This document shows positions 52,670 through 61,069 of a stretch of DNA of 64,000 nucleotides, piece after piece. Below the pieces are notes generated by a model. That model was given only the letters and a program-made list of their open reading frames with translations. It searched no databases and was not told the origin of the DNA. Position numbers and translations under genes: made by a program. Numbering within the stretch: the stretch's first letter is position 1; each line of letters starts with the position of its first letter. Source of the DNA: Streptomonospora mangrovi (GTDB lineage Bacteria; Actinomycetota; Actinomycetes; Streptosporangiales; Streptosporangiaceae); the NCBI RefSeq assembly GCF_027604915.1, contig NZ_JAJAQC010000007.1, positions 1 through 64,000 of the forward strand, given 5' to 3'.

Positions 52670-53479
52670 ATGGCCGCCACCGTCACCCACACGATCGTCT
52701 CGCCACACTACGACGACGCGGTCTTCTCCTGCGGCGGCCTCCTGGCCCGGATCGGCCCGGCGGCGCGTGTCGTCACCGTCTGCGGCGGGCTGCCGCCCGA
52801 GGGGCGCGCCGCCTCCGACTGGGACCAGCGCTGCGGGTTCGCCACCGCGCGCGCGGCGGCCCTGGAGCGCCGGGCCGAGGACGCGCGGGCGCTGGCCGGT
52901 GTCGGCGCCCAGGCGGTGCCGCTCGGCTGGCTGGACCGGCCCTACGCCGAGGCCGCGCCCGACGCCGACGCCCTGGCCGCCGCGCTGGCACCGCTGCTCA
53001 CCGGCACCGAGGTGGTGGTGCCCGCGGCCATCGGCGCCCACGCCGACCACGTGCTGGCGCGGGACGCCGCCCTGCGCGCCGCCCGCGCGGTGGGGGCGCC
53101 GGTGCGGCTCTACGCCGACGTCCCCTACGCCAGCGCCGGCGACTGGACCCGGCCGGAGGAGCTGCGCGACCGGCGGCTGCGCTGGCGCCCGGCCCTGGAG
53201 GAGGTGGCGCGGGCGGGCTTCGCCCTCGCCCCGCCGCGGCCGTGCCGGCTGGCGCCGGAGGCCGCCGCCGCCAAGATCGCGCTGGCCCGGATGTACGCCT
53301 CGCAACTGTGCGGCCTGGGCGCCCACCACCCGCGGCTGATGCACGTGCGCGGCGAACTCGCCACCGAGGTGTACTGGAGGGCGCGGGAGGACGCGGAGGC
53401 GGCCGCCGCGCCGGTGCCCGAAGAGTGGCTCGCCATAGCCGACCGCCCCGGCCGGAAGGAGCACGGTGGCGACCACTGA
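52670..53479 (+). CDS. PIG-L family deacetylase
   Basis: This 269-residue PIG-L/LmbE deacetylase has the zinc motif SPHYDDAVFSCGG (about 11-23, a PHYDDA variant of PHPDDE) and GAHADHVLARDAAL (about 122-135). It may remove an N-acetyl group from an amino sugar after glycosyl transfer, as NeoD does in aminoglycoside pathways. The replacement of the usual catalytic Glu after DD by Ala (DDA) is a variation that merits a check of activity. ATG at 52670 is one base after the aminotransferase stop. Confidence 0.88.
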   Translation: MAATVTHTIVSPHYDDAVFSCGGLLARIGPAARVVTVCGGLPPEGRAASDWDQRCGFATARAAALERRAEDARALAGVGAQAVPLGWLDRPYAEAAPDADALAAALAPLLTGTEVVVPAAIGAHADHVLARDAALRAARAVGAPVRLYADVPYASAGDWTRPEELRDRRLRWRPALEEVARAGFALAPPRPCRLAPEAAAAKIALARMYASQLCGLGAHHPRLMHVRGELATEVYWRAREDAEAAAAPVPEEWLAIADRPGRKEHGGDH

Positions 53480-54731
53480 CGGCGGCGGCGACCCGCGTCC
53501 GCCGGGCGGCCCCGAACCGCTGTCCGCGCGGCTGGGCGTGCCCTCGCCCCGGGGGCGGTGGCCGGTGCTGACGGCGATCGTGCTGGACACGATCGGCGTG
53601 GCGCTGCTGCTGCCGATCGCGCTCTTCTACTTCACCATCGTCACCGACATCCCGCTCCCCCACCTGGGCGTGCTCATGTCGGTCGCCCTGGTCCTGGCGC
53701 TGCCGACCGGGCTGCTGGGCGGCGAACTGGTCGACCGGTTCGGGGCCAAGCGGGTCATGGTGGGCAACAACCTGCTGTCGGCGCTGGGCTACGTCGGCTA
53801 CTACCTGGCCGGCGGCGAGGCCGTCGTGTTCGGCGGGATGCTGCTGGTGGCGGTGTCGGAGTGCGTGTTCTGGTCGTGCTGGCTGCCCTACGTGAAGGGC
53901 ATGGCCGGCCGGGACGGGTTCGACACCTGGTTCGCGTTCATCGAGGCGGCCAAGGCCGGGTGCATGGTGCTCGGCGCCGGGCTGACCGCCGTGTTCCTGG
54001 CGTCCTCGGACCCGGAGTCGGTACGCGTCCTGGTGCTGGTCAACATCGCCACGAGCCTGGTCTCGGCCGTCCTCATCGGCCGGCACCCCGTCAGCGGCGC
54101 CCGGCGCGAGCGCGCGGCGCCGGCCCGCCGGCAGGGGTGGGGGGTGATCCTGCGCGACCGCCGCTACGTCCTGATGACCGCCGGCCAGTTGCTGTGCACC
54201 CCGATCAGCCTGCTGGGCGGGCTGGCGTTCCCGGTGTTCTTCGCCGAGGACTGGGAGTTGCCGCCGTGGATCGGGCCGGCGCTGTTCGCGCTGAGCAACC
54301 TCATGGTGCTGCTGCTCCAGCCGTGGATCACCCGCGCGGTGCGGCCGGTCAGCCCGCGCGTGCTGCTGGTGTGGAGCGCGCTGCTGAGCCTGGCGGGGCT
54401 GGCCCCCCTGGTGGTGGTCGCCGACCCCGCCGCAGTGACGGGCACCGCCGTGGCGGTGGTGAGCACGGTGGTGCTCACCGTCGCGGGCATCCTGTTCTTC
54501 CCTACGACCAACACGGCGCTGATCGCCTTCACCACCGAGGACAACGCCGGGCGGGTGTCGGCGCTCTTCCACACCGGCACGTCGGTGGCCACCGCCGCCA
54601 CCCCCGCCCTGGTGGGGTGGCTCCTGGGCGTGCCCGACGCGCTGTGGGCGGTGATGGCACTGCTCAACCTGGCCGGAGTGGCGTGCTTCGAGTTGGCGCT
54701 GCGCGGGGTGCGGGCGGTCGGCCCGCGATGA
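53466..54731 (+). CDS. MFS transporter
   Basis: This 421-residue transporter has 12 predicted membrane segments, beginning WPVLTAIVLDTIGVALLLPI; the intracellular loop GGELVDRFGAKRVMVGNN is the MFS signature. It is the probable exporter of the cluster product or an uptake route for a precursor. GTG at 53466 overlaps the PIG-L gene by 14 bases. Confidence 0.9.
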   Translation: MATTDGGGDPRPPGGPEPLSARLGVPSPRGRWPVLTAIVLDTIGVALLLPIALFYFTIVTDIPLPHLGVLMSVALVLALPTGLLGGELVDRFGAKRVMVGNNLLSALGYVGYYLAGGEAVVFGGMLLVAVSECVFWSCWLPYVKGMAGRDGFDTWFAFIEAAKAGCMVLGAGLTAVFLASSDPESVRVLVLVNIATSLVSAVLIGRHPVSGARRERAAPARRQGWGVILRDRRYVLMTAGQLLCTPISLLGGLAFPVFFAEDWELPPWIGPALFALSNLMVLLLQPWITRAVRPVSPRVLLVWSALLSLAGLAPLVVVADPAAVTGTAVAVVSTVVLTVAGILFFPTTNTALIAFTTEDNAGRVSALFHTGTSVATAATPALVGWLLGVPDALWAVMALLNLAGVACFELALRGVRAVGPR

Positions 54732-54748
54732 CGGACGGAGGAGGACCC

Positions 54749-56053
54749 ATGGCGGATCGGGCGGAACGGGCGGAGGCGGCGGGGGTGCCCGTGGGAGCGC
54801 CGGTGGACGCGGCGCCGGGTGCGCCGGTGGGCGTCGCGTTCGTCGGCACGGGCTACGTGGCCGACCTCTACCGGGCCACCCTGCCCAACCACCCCGGGCT
54901 GGCGCTCACCGGTGTCTACGACCGCTCAGCCCGGCGGTGCGGGGAGTTCGCCGACCATTACGGCGACACCCGCTACCCCTCGCTGGCGGCGCTGCTGGCC
55001 GATCCCGCCGTCGAGATCGTGGTGAACCTGGTCAACCCGCGCGAGCACGCCGGCGTGACGCGCGCGGCGCTGGCGGCGGGCAAGCACGTCTACAGCGAGA
55101 AGCCGCTCGCCATGGACCTCGCCGAGGCGCGGGAGCTGGCGGAGTCCGCGCGTGCGGCCGGGCTGCTGCTGGCCTCGGCGCCGTGCAGCATGATCGGCGA
55201 GGCCGCCCAGACGGCGTGGCAGGCGCTGCGCGCCGGCGCGGTGGGCACCCCGCTGCTCGCCTACGCCGAACTGGACGACGGCTACCTGCTCGCCGAGCAC
55301 TACACCGAGTGGCGCAGCCGGTCCGGCGCGCCGTGGCCCTACCGGGACGAGTTCCGCACCGGGTGCACGATCGAGCACGCCGCCTACGCCCTGGACTGGC
55401 TCACCATGTTCTTCGGCCCGGTCACCGAGGTCACCGCCTTCGCGGCGGGCGTGGCGCCCAACCCCCACCTGACCGCCGAGGAGCACGCCCGGGCCCCGGA
55501 CTTCTCGGTCGCCTGCCTGCGGTTCGCCGGGGACGGGGCCGGGGACAGCGGGGGTGTGGCCGGGGACGGCGGCGGGACCGGCGCCGGCGGGGTCGTGGCC
55601 CGGATGACCAACAGCATCGTCGCCCCCGAGCAGCACCGGATTCAGATCGTCGGCGACGAAGGGGTCCTGGTCGTCGACAACGTGTGGGACTACACCTCAC
55701 CCGTCACCGTCCGCCGAGGCCGGAAGGGCCGCCCCGAGCCCTACCCGCCGGCGCGCCGCCCCGCGCACACGATGGACCGGATCGGCGCCAACCACATGGA
55801 CTTCGCCCGGGGCGTCGCGGAACTGGCGGGCGAGGTCCGGGGGCGGCGCCCGAGCCGGCTGCGCACCGACCACGCCCTCCACGTCCTGGAGGTGACCCTC
55901 ACCGTGGCCCGCGCCACCGGCGGCGCGGTGACCCGCCCGACCACGACGTTCGCCCCCCTCACCCCCATGCCCTGGGCCGCCGGCACTCCCCCGTTCCCCC
56001 GTCCCGCCGACCCTCCGGAAGCCCTCCGGACGCCGTCACACACGACCGAATAA
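54749..56053 (+). CDS. Gfo/Idh/MocA oxidoreductase (second copy)
   Basis: This 434-residue NAD(P)-dependent dehydrogenase has VGVAFVGTGYVADLYRATLP (Rossmann motif), the EKP motif in HVYSEKPLAMDLAEA, and a GCTIEHAAYALDWL segment with the conserved catalytic His. It differs in size and sequence from the first copy and carries a 20-residue Gly-rich insert near residue 260. ATG at 54749 follows GGAGGAGGA; an ATG at 54728 overlaps the MFS stop (ATGA) and is the alternative start. It is the last gene of the operon. Confidence 0.9.
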   Translation: MADRAERAEAAGVPVGAPVDAAPGAPVGVAFVGTGYVADLYRATLPNHPGLALTGVYDRSARRCGEFADHYGDTRYPSLAALLADPAVEIVVNLVNPREHAGVTRAALAAGKHVYSEKPLAMDLAEARELAESARAAGLLLASAPCSMIGEAAQTAWQALRAGAVGTPLLAYAELDDGYLLAEHYTEWRSRSGAPWPYRDEFRTGCTIEHAAYALDWLTMFFGPVTEVTAFAAGVAPNPHLTAEEHARAPDFSVACLRFAGDGAGDSGGVAGDGGGTGAGGVVARMTNSIVAPEQHRIQIVGDEGVLVVDNVWDYTSPVTVRRGRKGRPEPYPPARRPAHTMDRIGANHMDFARGVAELAGEVRGRRPSRLRTDHALHVLEVTLTVARATGGAVTRPTTTFAPLTPMPWAAGTPPFPRPADPPEALRTPSHTTE

Positions 56054-56132
56054 CCACGACCGCCGACCGCCTCCGACGAGAGACACCCCGGACGATCTCG
56101 AACCGCGGTAGACGAGACCTGCCATCAGGACG

Positions 56133-56159
56133 GGCGGCCCGCGGGTTGCGTGGGCCGCC
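56133..56159. terminator. Terminator between the sugar operon and the pore-former gene
   Basis: GGCGGCCC (56133-56140) pairs with GGGCCGCC (56152-56159) over an 11-base loop in the gap between convergent genes. Confidence 0.6.
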
Positions 56160-56163
56160 GTGG

Positions 56164-57453
56164 TCAGCCGCGCAGGGCGTCCGCTCCCGCGGGTTCCCCG
56201 GTCAACTGCCGGGGGACCTCCACGGACGCGTCGGAGGCGCGGATCAGCTCGGGGACGTCGCCGTCGTAGTAGTCGCGCTTGGCCTGCTCGGCCCTCTCCC
56301 CCAGGCCGTGCCACATCGGCTTGGCCGACGCCTTTCCGCTCTCGCACATGGCGTAGCGCAGCCCCGCGTTGAACCCCACGACGTTGCGGTCGTCGTCGGA
56401 GCAGAAGGTGTGGTCGGGGTCGTTGCGCACGGCGTAGACCACGTGCTTCTCGGCGTACATCGCCGTGACCTTGCCGGCCGCCGCTCCCCCGCCGACCTTC
56501 ACCGTCTGCTGCTGCATCTCGGTGTTGGAGAAGGAGCTCTCATAGCCCATCTCCTGGGTGACCGACCCCGTGACCTTGGCGCCGATCCCCTCGACCTCCA
56601 CCCCGGCCTCGAAGCCGATGGTGACCCCCACGCTCTCCCGGTAGGTCTGGGTCTGGGTCTTGGAGATCCCCCAGCTCACCTCCTTGGAGATCTCGCCGTC
56701 CTTGCTGGCGTTGCGCAGGTCCAGCGAGGCGACGAACGCGTAGGAGCGGCGCCGCCGCAGGGTGTAGGTCGGTGAGTTCGCGATGATCCACCGCCAGGAC
56801 TTGTTGCGGTCGTTGACCGCGACGCAGGGGACGGTGACCTCGCGGTCGACGTGCGCGCCCTGTTCCGACGGGATGTTGTCGGGGTCCTTGATGACGGGCC
56901 GGTTGAGGGTGCCGCTCGTCTTGGTGAGCGTGGGCAGGTTGAGGACGTAGACCTCCCCGGGCCGCTCGCCGTCCTCCTGGCCGAAGGGGCCTTTGTACCA
57001 CGCCCAATAGGCGCGTTCCGGCGCCACCATGGTGCTGTTCTTCTCGATGATCTGGGGCGGCCGCTTCACGCACTGCCATCCGCCCACGGACTCCAGTTCT
57101 CCGGGGACCACGTACCTCTTGCCGTTGATGGTCTCCTTGACGCAGGCGATCCGCTCCTTGGGCAGCGGAGTTCCCAGAAACCGGGTCTCGTGGTGAGGGG
57201 CGTCGCACAGGGCCACATAACCCTGCGGAGGCTGGGCGCGGTGCCACTCGCCGGTGCCGAACTTGATGGCGCGCCAGTTCTCGATCGGCCGCACGGCCTG
57301 GGTCGCCGGATTCGTGGACTTCACCCACAGCGATACTCCGTGCCCGTGGGCGTGGCTGGACAGGCTGTAGTAGTCGTCACTGGGCGGATTCACCTCGTCG
57401 GTGCTCATGACAAGGGTGATCTCACCGAAGACGCATTCCTTGGAATAGGACAT
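56164..57453 (-). CDS. Putative Vps62/aerolysin-like pore-forming protein
   Basis: This 429-residue protein lacks a signal peptide. Residues about 35-105 resemble a Vps62 domain (PPQGYVALCDAPHHETRFLG and a following KERIACVKE). Residues about 250-320 alternate Ser/Thr-rich strands (KTQTQTYRESVGVTIGFEAG, VTGSVTQEMGYESSFSNTEM), the pattern of the transmembrane hairpin and stem of aerolysin/ETX-MTX2-type beta pore-formers. ATG at 57453 follows GGGGGATTG. It stands alone in a less GC-rich stretch. Pore formation is inferred from motif pattern only; other roles are possible. Confidence 0.6.
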   Translation of the reverse strand: MSYSKECVFGEITLVMSTDEVNPPSDDYYSLSSHAHGHGVSLWVKSTNPATQAVRPIENWRAIKFGTGEWHRAQPPQGYVALCDAPHHETRFLGTPLPKERIACVKETINGKRYVVPGELESVGGWQCVKRPPQIIEKNSTMVAPERAYWAWYKGPFGQEDGERPGEVYVLNLPTLTKTSGTLNRPVIKDPDNIPSEQGAHVDREVTVPCVAVNDRNKSWRWIIANSPTYTLRRRRSYAFVASLDLRNASKDGEISKEVSWGISKTQTQTYRESVGVTIGFEAGVEVEGIGAKVTGSVTQEMGYESSFSNTEMQQQTVKVGGGAAAGKVTAMYAEKHVVYAVRNDPDHTFCSDDDRNVVGFNAGLRYAMCESGKASAKPMWHGLGERAEQAKRDYYDGDVPELIRASDASVEVPRQLTGEPAGADALRG

Positions 57454-57620
57454 GGCAATCCCCCGGGAATTTGTTATGGCATTGAACGCGGGCACGCGAA
57501 AAGCGTTCCGGAATACCTTTTTCACCCTACTCGCGGCCTGAAAAGAGCACACCGCGATCACGCCACGATGGTGCAATAGGTGCAATGGCGCCGGCCGGGG
57601 ACCGCCGGCGTTCGGCCGCC

Positions 57621-57675
57621 TGACCCGCCGGGCGCCCGGACCCGTGGGCGGGACGGGCGCCCCGGGGGCGGGTCA
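57621..57675. terminator. Terminator-like hairpin downstream of the SDR gene
   Basis: TGACCCGCC (57621-57629) pairs with GGCGGGTCA (57667-57675), and GGGCGCCC occurs in both flanks (57630-57637 and 57655-57662), making a multi-stem structure 20 bases after the SDR stop. Confidence 0.6.
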
Positions 57676-57695
57676 GACCCTCGCCCGCGAGCGGG

Positions 57696-58529
57696 TCACG
57701 CCTGGAGGCCGCCGTCCACCGGCAGGACCACTCCCGTGACATAGGACGAGCGGTCGCTGAGCAGCCAGGCGGCGGCCTGTGCGATCTCCTCGGGGTCGGC
57801 CGCCCGCCGCAGCGGGGTCTGGGCGTTGAGGTGGTCGACCAGGCCCGGCGCCACCTCCTCCCAGGCGTCGATCATGGCGGTCATGGTCGTTCCGGGGGCG
57901 ACCGCGTTGACGCGGATGCCCTCCGGGCCGTAGGTGATGGCGGCCGACTCCGTGAGGCTGTTGAGCGCCCGCTTCAGGGCGCCGTAGGCGGGCAAATTGG
58001 CGTTGCCGCGCCAGCCGCCGACGCTGGAGGTGTTGACGACCGCGCCCCGCCCGGCGGTGGCCCGGATGGCGGCGACCTCGGCGGCCATGGCGGTCCACGG
58101 GCCGCGCAGGTTGACCGCGTAGAGGTGGTCGAGGTCGGCCTCGGCCACCCGGTCCACCGGGGCGGGCGGCAGGGCGGTCGCCCCGTTGTTGAAGGCGACG
58201 TCGAGCCGTCCGTACACCTCGACGGTGCGCTCGACGGCGGCGCGCACGGCGTCCGGGTCGGCCAGGTCGCACACCGCGTACTCCGCGGCGCCGCCGGCCG
58301 CCCGGACCTCCTCGGTCACCGCCGCCAACTGCTCCTTGGTCCGGGCCGCCAGCAGGACCTCGGCGCCTTCGCGGGCGAACAGCCGCGCCGCCGCGGCTCC
58401 GATGCCCCGGCCGGCACCGGTGATGAAGGCGACCTTGCCGGCCAGCAGCCCCGAGCCGGGGGCGCCCGGGGTGGGCGCGGTGGAGGTGGTGGAAGCGGAG
58501 GATGCGGTGGTTTCGTGGGTGTTGTCCAT
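57696..58529 (-). CDS. SDR-family oxidoreductase
   Basis: This 277-residue classical SDR has GKVAFITGAGRGIGAAAARL (TGxxxGxG, about 31-50), NNGATALPPAP, VVNTSSVGG and PAYGALKRAL (YxxxK), ending in VVLPVDGGLQA, a standard SDR tail. The first 28 residues are Ser/Thr-rich. ATG at 58529 lies 87 bases from the divergent MmyB-like regulator, and a large palindrome fills the gap, so it is the likely target. Confidence 0.93.
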   Translation of the reverse strand: MDNTHETTASSASTTSTAPTPGAPGSGLLAGKVAFITGAGRGIGAAAARLFAREGAEVLLAARTKEQLAAVTEEVRAAGGAAEYAVCDLADPDAVRAAVERTVEVYGRLDVAFNNGATALPPAPVDRVAEADLDHLYAVNLRGPWTAMAAEVAAIRATAGRGAVVNTSSVGGWRGNANLPAYGALKRALNSLTESAAITYGPEGIRVNAVAPGTTMTAMIDAWEEVAPGLVDHLNAQTPLRRAADPEEIAQAAAWLLSDRSSYVTGVVLPVDGGLQA

Positions 58530-58556
58530 GGCGGTGAGCCTGGTGCCGGACGCGCG

Positions 58557-58589
58557 GCCCAGCCAGGCACCGGCGGTACCTGGCTGGGC
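58557..58589. promoter_or_regulatory. Operator between the SDR and second MmyB-like regulator
   Basis: GCCCAGCCAGGCACC (58557-58571) and GGTACCTGGCTGGGC (58575-58589) form a 15-bp inverted repeat with one mismatch and a 3-base centre, between divergent starts. Binding by the regulator at 58617 is the natural reading. Confidence 0.75.
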
Positions 58590-58616
58590 GGCGCGCGGGA
58601 GGAGCACACTGGAGGC

Positions 58617-59468
58617 GTGGACAGACGAGAGCTGGCCGGATTCCTGCGCGCCCGCCGCGAGCGGATCACCCCCGCCGACGTCGGGCTGCCCGCCGGGCCG
58701 CGCCGCCGCACCCCCGGGCTGCGCCGCGAGGAGGTGGCGCAACTGGCGTTCATCTCGACCGAGTACTACACCCGGCTGGAGCAGGCCCGGGGGCCGCACC
58801 CCTCGCGCGAGGTGCTCACCGCCCTGGCCCGCGCCCTGCGCCTGACCGACGCCGAGCGCGACCACCTGCACCACCTCGCCGGCGCCCCGCCGGGGCCGCC
58901 GGCCGGGCCGTCGCGCGAGGTGCGGCAGAGCATCCTCGACCTCCTGCGGCGGCTGCCCAACGCCGCCGCCATCGTGCTGTCGGCGACCGGCGAGGTGATC
59001 GCCTGGAACGACCTGGCGGCGGCCCTGCTGGCGGACTTCTCAGCTCTGTCCCGGCGCGACCGCAACCTGCTGCGCCGCGCGTTCCTCGGGCCGCGCCCCG
59101 GCGAACCGCTGCTCTACAGCCGGGCCGACGCCCAGGAGTTCGCCCACACGGCCGTCCGGCACCTGCGCGCGGCCGCCGCCCGCTACCCCGACGACCCCGA
59201 GGTGGCCGAACTGGTGGGCGACCTGCTGGCGGGCAGCGCGGAGTTCGCGCGGATGTGGGCCGTGCACGACGTGCGCCCCGGCCCCGCCCTGCGCAAGACC
59301 GTCAACCATCCGCAGGTGGGTCCCGTCACCGTCAACTGCGACGTCCTGGACATCGCCGACCGCGACCAGCGGGTCGTCATCTACACCGCCGACCCGGGTT
59401 CACCGGCGGAGGAGGCACTGCGGCTGCTGTCGGTGATCGGCACCCAGCGCATGAACGTCCCCGGCTGA
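58617..59468 (+). CDS. MmyB-like XRE regulator (second of three)
   Basis: This 283-residue protein has an HTH (DRRELAGFLRARRERITPAD, TPGLRREEVAQLAFISTEYY) and MmyB-like ligand domain (AAAIVLSATGEVIAWNDLAA, ALRKTVNHPQVGPVTVNCDV). GTG at 58617 appears leaderless, with CACACT ending six bases before it. It lies divergent from the SDR gene across a strong dyad. Confidence 0.9.
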   Translation: MDRRELAGFLRARRERITPADVGLPAGPRRRTPGLRREEVAQLAFISTEYYTRLEQARGPHPSREVLTALARALRLTDAERDHLHHLAGAPPGPPAGPSREVRQSILDLLRRLPNAAAIVLSATGEVIAWNDLAAALLADFSALSRRDRNLLRRAFLGPRPGEPLLYSRADAQEFAHTAVRHLRAAAARYPDDPEVAELVGDLLAGSAEFARMWAVHDVRPGPALRKTVNHPQVGPVTVNCDVLDIADRDQRVVIYTADPGSPAEEALRLLSVIGTQRMNVPG

Positions 59469-59484
59469 GGAGGCGGGGCCGGCA

Positions 59485-59508
59485 CGTGCCCCCGGTGCCC
59501 GGGGCACG
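59485..59508. terminator. Terminator between convergent regulator genes
   Basis: CGTGCCCC (59485-59492) pairs with GGGGCACG (59501-59508) over an 8-base loop, 17 bases after the stop of the second MmyB-like gene. Confidence 0.6.
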
Positions 59509-59631
59509 GGTCGAGGTGGCAACAGGGTGGCGAAAGTCGCGGACCCCGGTTTCCTGTTCGCCCCCGCGTGAAGGGGACACGAGGACGGGCCGGCGGTGCG
59601 CGGCGCCGGGGGCGGGAACCGTCCGCTACGG

Positions 59632-60264
59632 CTAAAGATCCCCACCGGCGGCACGCGCCGGCGGGCTCGGCTCGGTCGCCGAGGCGGCGCGGGACCGGAG
59701 GAGCCCCTCGACTCCGTGCAGGAAGGTCTCGCAGACCAGTTCCGGGTCGAAGAGGCAGCCGGCCGCCATCGCGCCGTCCCTCAGCATGACGAAGTGCCGG
59801 CCGGCCGCGTCGGCGGGCGCGAAGCCGGCCCGCGCCAGCAGGTCGGTGACCGTGTCGAGGAGCCATTCCCGGTGGGCCAGGACGGCCTGGTGGACCGGGT
59901 GGGCGGGGTCGGGGTACTCGGCCGCCGCGTTGATGAAGGCGCAGCCGCGGAACGCCGGGGACCGGATGCCGTCGGCGATGGCCCCGGCCACGGCCCGGAC
60001 CCGGTCGGCGGCCGACCGGCCGCCCTCCTGGGCGGCGGTGATCTGGCCGCGCATCCCCTGGTCGACCTGGTCGAGGTAGGCCAGGACGAGTTCCTCCTTG
60101 CCGGAGAAGTGCCGGTACAGCGTGGCCCGGGTGACCTGCGCCTCCGCGGTGATCCGGTCGACGCCCACGGAGTGGATGCCCTCGGCGTAGAAGATCCGGG
60201 TCGCCGTGCCGAGCAGGCGCGAGCGCGCCTCGGAGGTGACGCCCGCTTCTCGGTTCCGACTCAT
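59632..60264 (-). CDS. TetR/AcrR-family regulator
   Basis: This 210-residue repressor has an HTH at about 10-55 (SRLLGTATRIFYAEGIHSVG, VDRITAEAQVTRATLYRHFS) and a TetR C-terminal domain. Its start at 60264 faces the membrane protein gene at 60412, and two identical inverted operators lie between them, so it probably represses both transcription units. Confidence 0.93.
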   Translation of the reverse strand: MSRNREAGVTSEARSRLLGTATRIFYAEGIHSVGVDRITAEAQVTRATLYRHFSGKEELVLAYLDQVDQGMRGQITAAQEGGRSAADRVRAVAGAIADGIRSPAFRGCAFINAAAEYPDPAHPVHQAVLAHREWLLDTVTDLLARAGFAPADAAGRHFVMLRDGAMAAGCLFDPELVCETFLHGVEGLLRSRAASATEPSPPARAAGGDL

Positions 60265-60285
60265 GCCGCGAGCGTACCAGAGCTG

Positions 60286-60358
60286 TGAGGGAGAACGTTC
60301 GGTCTTGACACCCGTGACCGCGACCCTTTTTAATCATGAGACCGAACGTTCTCCCTCA
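60286..60358. promoter_or_regulatory. Divergent promoter with perfect inverted operators
   Basis: TGAGGGAGAACGTTCGGTCT (60286-60305) and its exact reverse complement AGACCGAACGTTCTCCCTCA (60339-60358) are separated by 33 bases. Between them TTGACA (60305-60310) and TTTAAT (60328-60333, 17-base spacing) form a strong plus-strand promoter. Each operator holds a GAACGTTC palindrome. The second would lie over the transcription start, as expected for TetR repression. Confidence 0.88.
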
Positions 60359-60411
60359 TGATGACGCGCTACCGCGTCCCCCGCTCCACCACCGCACTGG
60401 AAGGCACGTCC

Positions 60412-60987
60412 GTGGACACACCCACCGCCACCGCTCCCGCCACCACCCCGGCCGGCGCTCCCGCGACCCTGCGCGAGCTGTACTTCGCGCGCTTCGCCTT
60501 CGCCGCCGTGTGGGCCGGTCTGCTCTTCGCGACCGCCGACACGCTCAATCCGCTCAGCACGGCGCTGCTGCTCGCCTACCCCCTGTTCGACGTGGCGGCG
60601 GCGGTCGTGGACGTCCGCTCCGCCAAGGCCGGCGGCGGCAGGGCGCCTCTCCTGTACGCCAACATCGCCGTCAGCGCGCTGACGGTGGTCGCCCTGGCCT
60701 TCGCCGTCACCTCGGGCGTGCCGGGGGTGCTGCGGGTGTGGGGCGCCTGGGCGGTCGCCGCGGGAGTCGTCCAGCTCGCCGCCGCCATCACCCGCCGCCG
60801 CCTGGGCGGCCAGTGGGCGATGATCATCAGCGGCGCCGTCTCCACCCTCGCCGGCGCGTCGTTCGTCGCCCAGGCCGCCGGGCCGGCCCCGGCGCTGACC
60901 GCCCTCGCCGGCTACGCCTTCCTCGGCGGGGTGTTCTTCCTGGTCTCGGCCCTGCGCCTCACCCGCGCGGCCCGCAGCGCGGGCTGA
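60412..60987 (+). CDS. DUF308-like membrane protein
   Basis: This 191-residue protein has about six hydrophobic segments (ARFAFAAVWAGLLFATA, LLLAYPLFDVAAAVV, VSALTVVALAFAV, WAVAAGVVQLAAAI, and a final LAGYAFLGGVFFLVSAL). It looks like a small DUF308/HdeD-type membrane protein; the name is tentative. GTG at 60412 follows GGAAGG; an ATG at 60358 lies in the operator and lacks a site. It is probably induced when the divergent TetR is released. Confidence 0.75.
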   Translation: MDTPTATAPATTPAGAPATLRELYFARFAFAAVWAGLLFATADTLNPLSTALLLAYPLFDVAAAVVDVRSAKAGGGRAPLLYANIAVSALTVVALAFAVTSGVPGVLRVWGAWAVAAGVVQLAAAITRRRLGGQWAMIISGAVSTLAGASFVAQAAGPAPALTALAGYAFLGGVFFLVSALRLTRAARSAG

Positions 60988-61069
60988 CCGGCGGCCGGCG
61001 GCCGGCGCCTGAAGCGACCACCGCCGCCGGGGCGGGCCGGCACCGCCCCGGCCGGCGTCAGTCAGGTCG

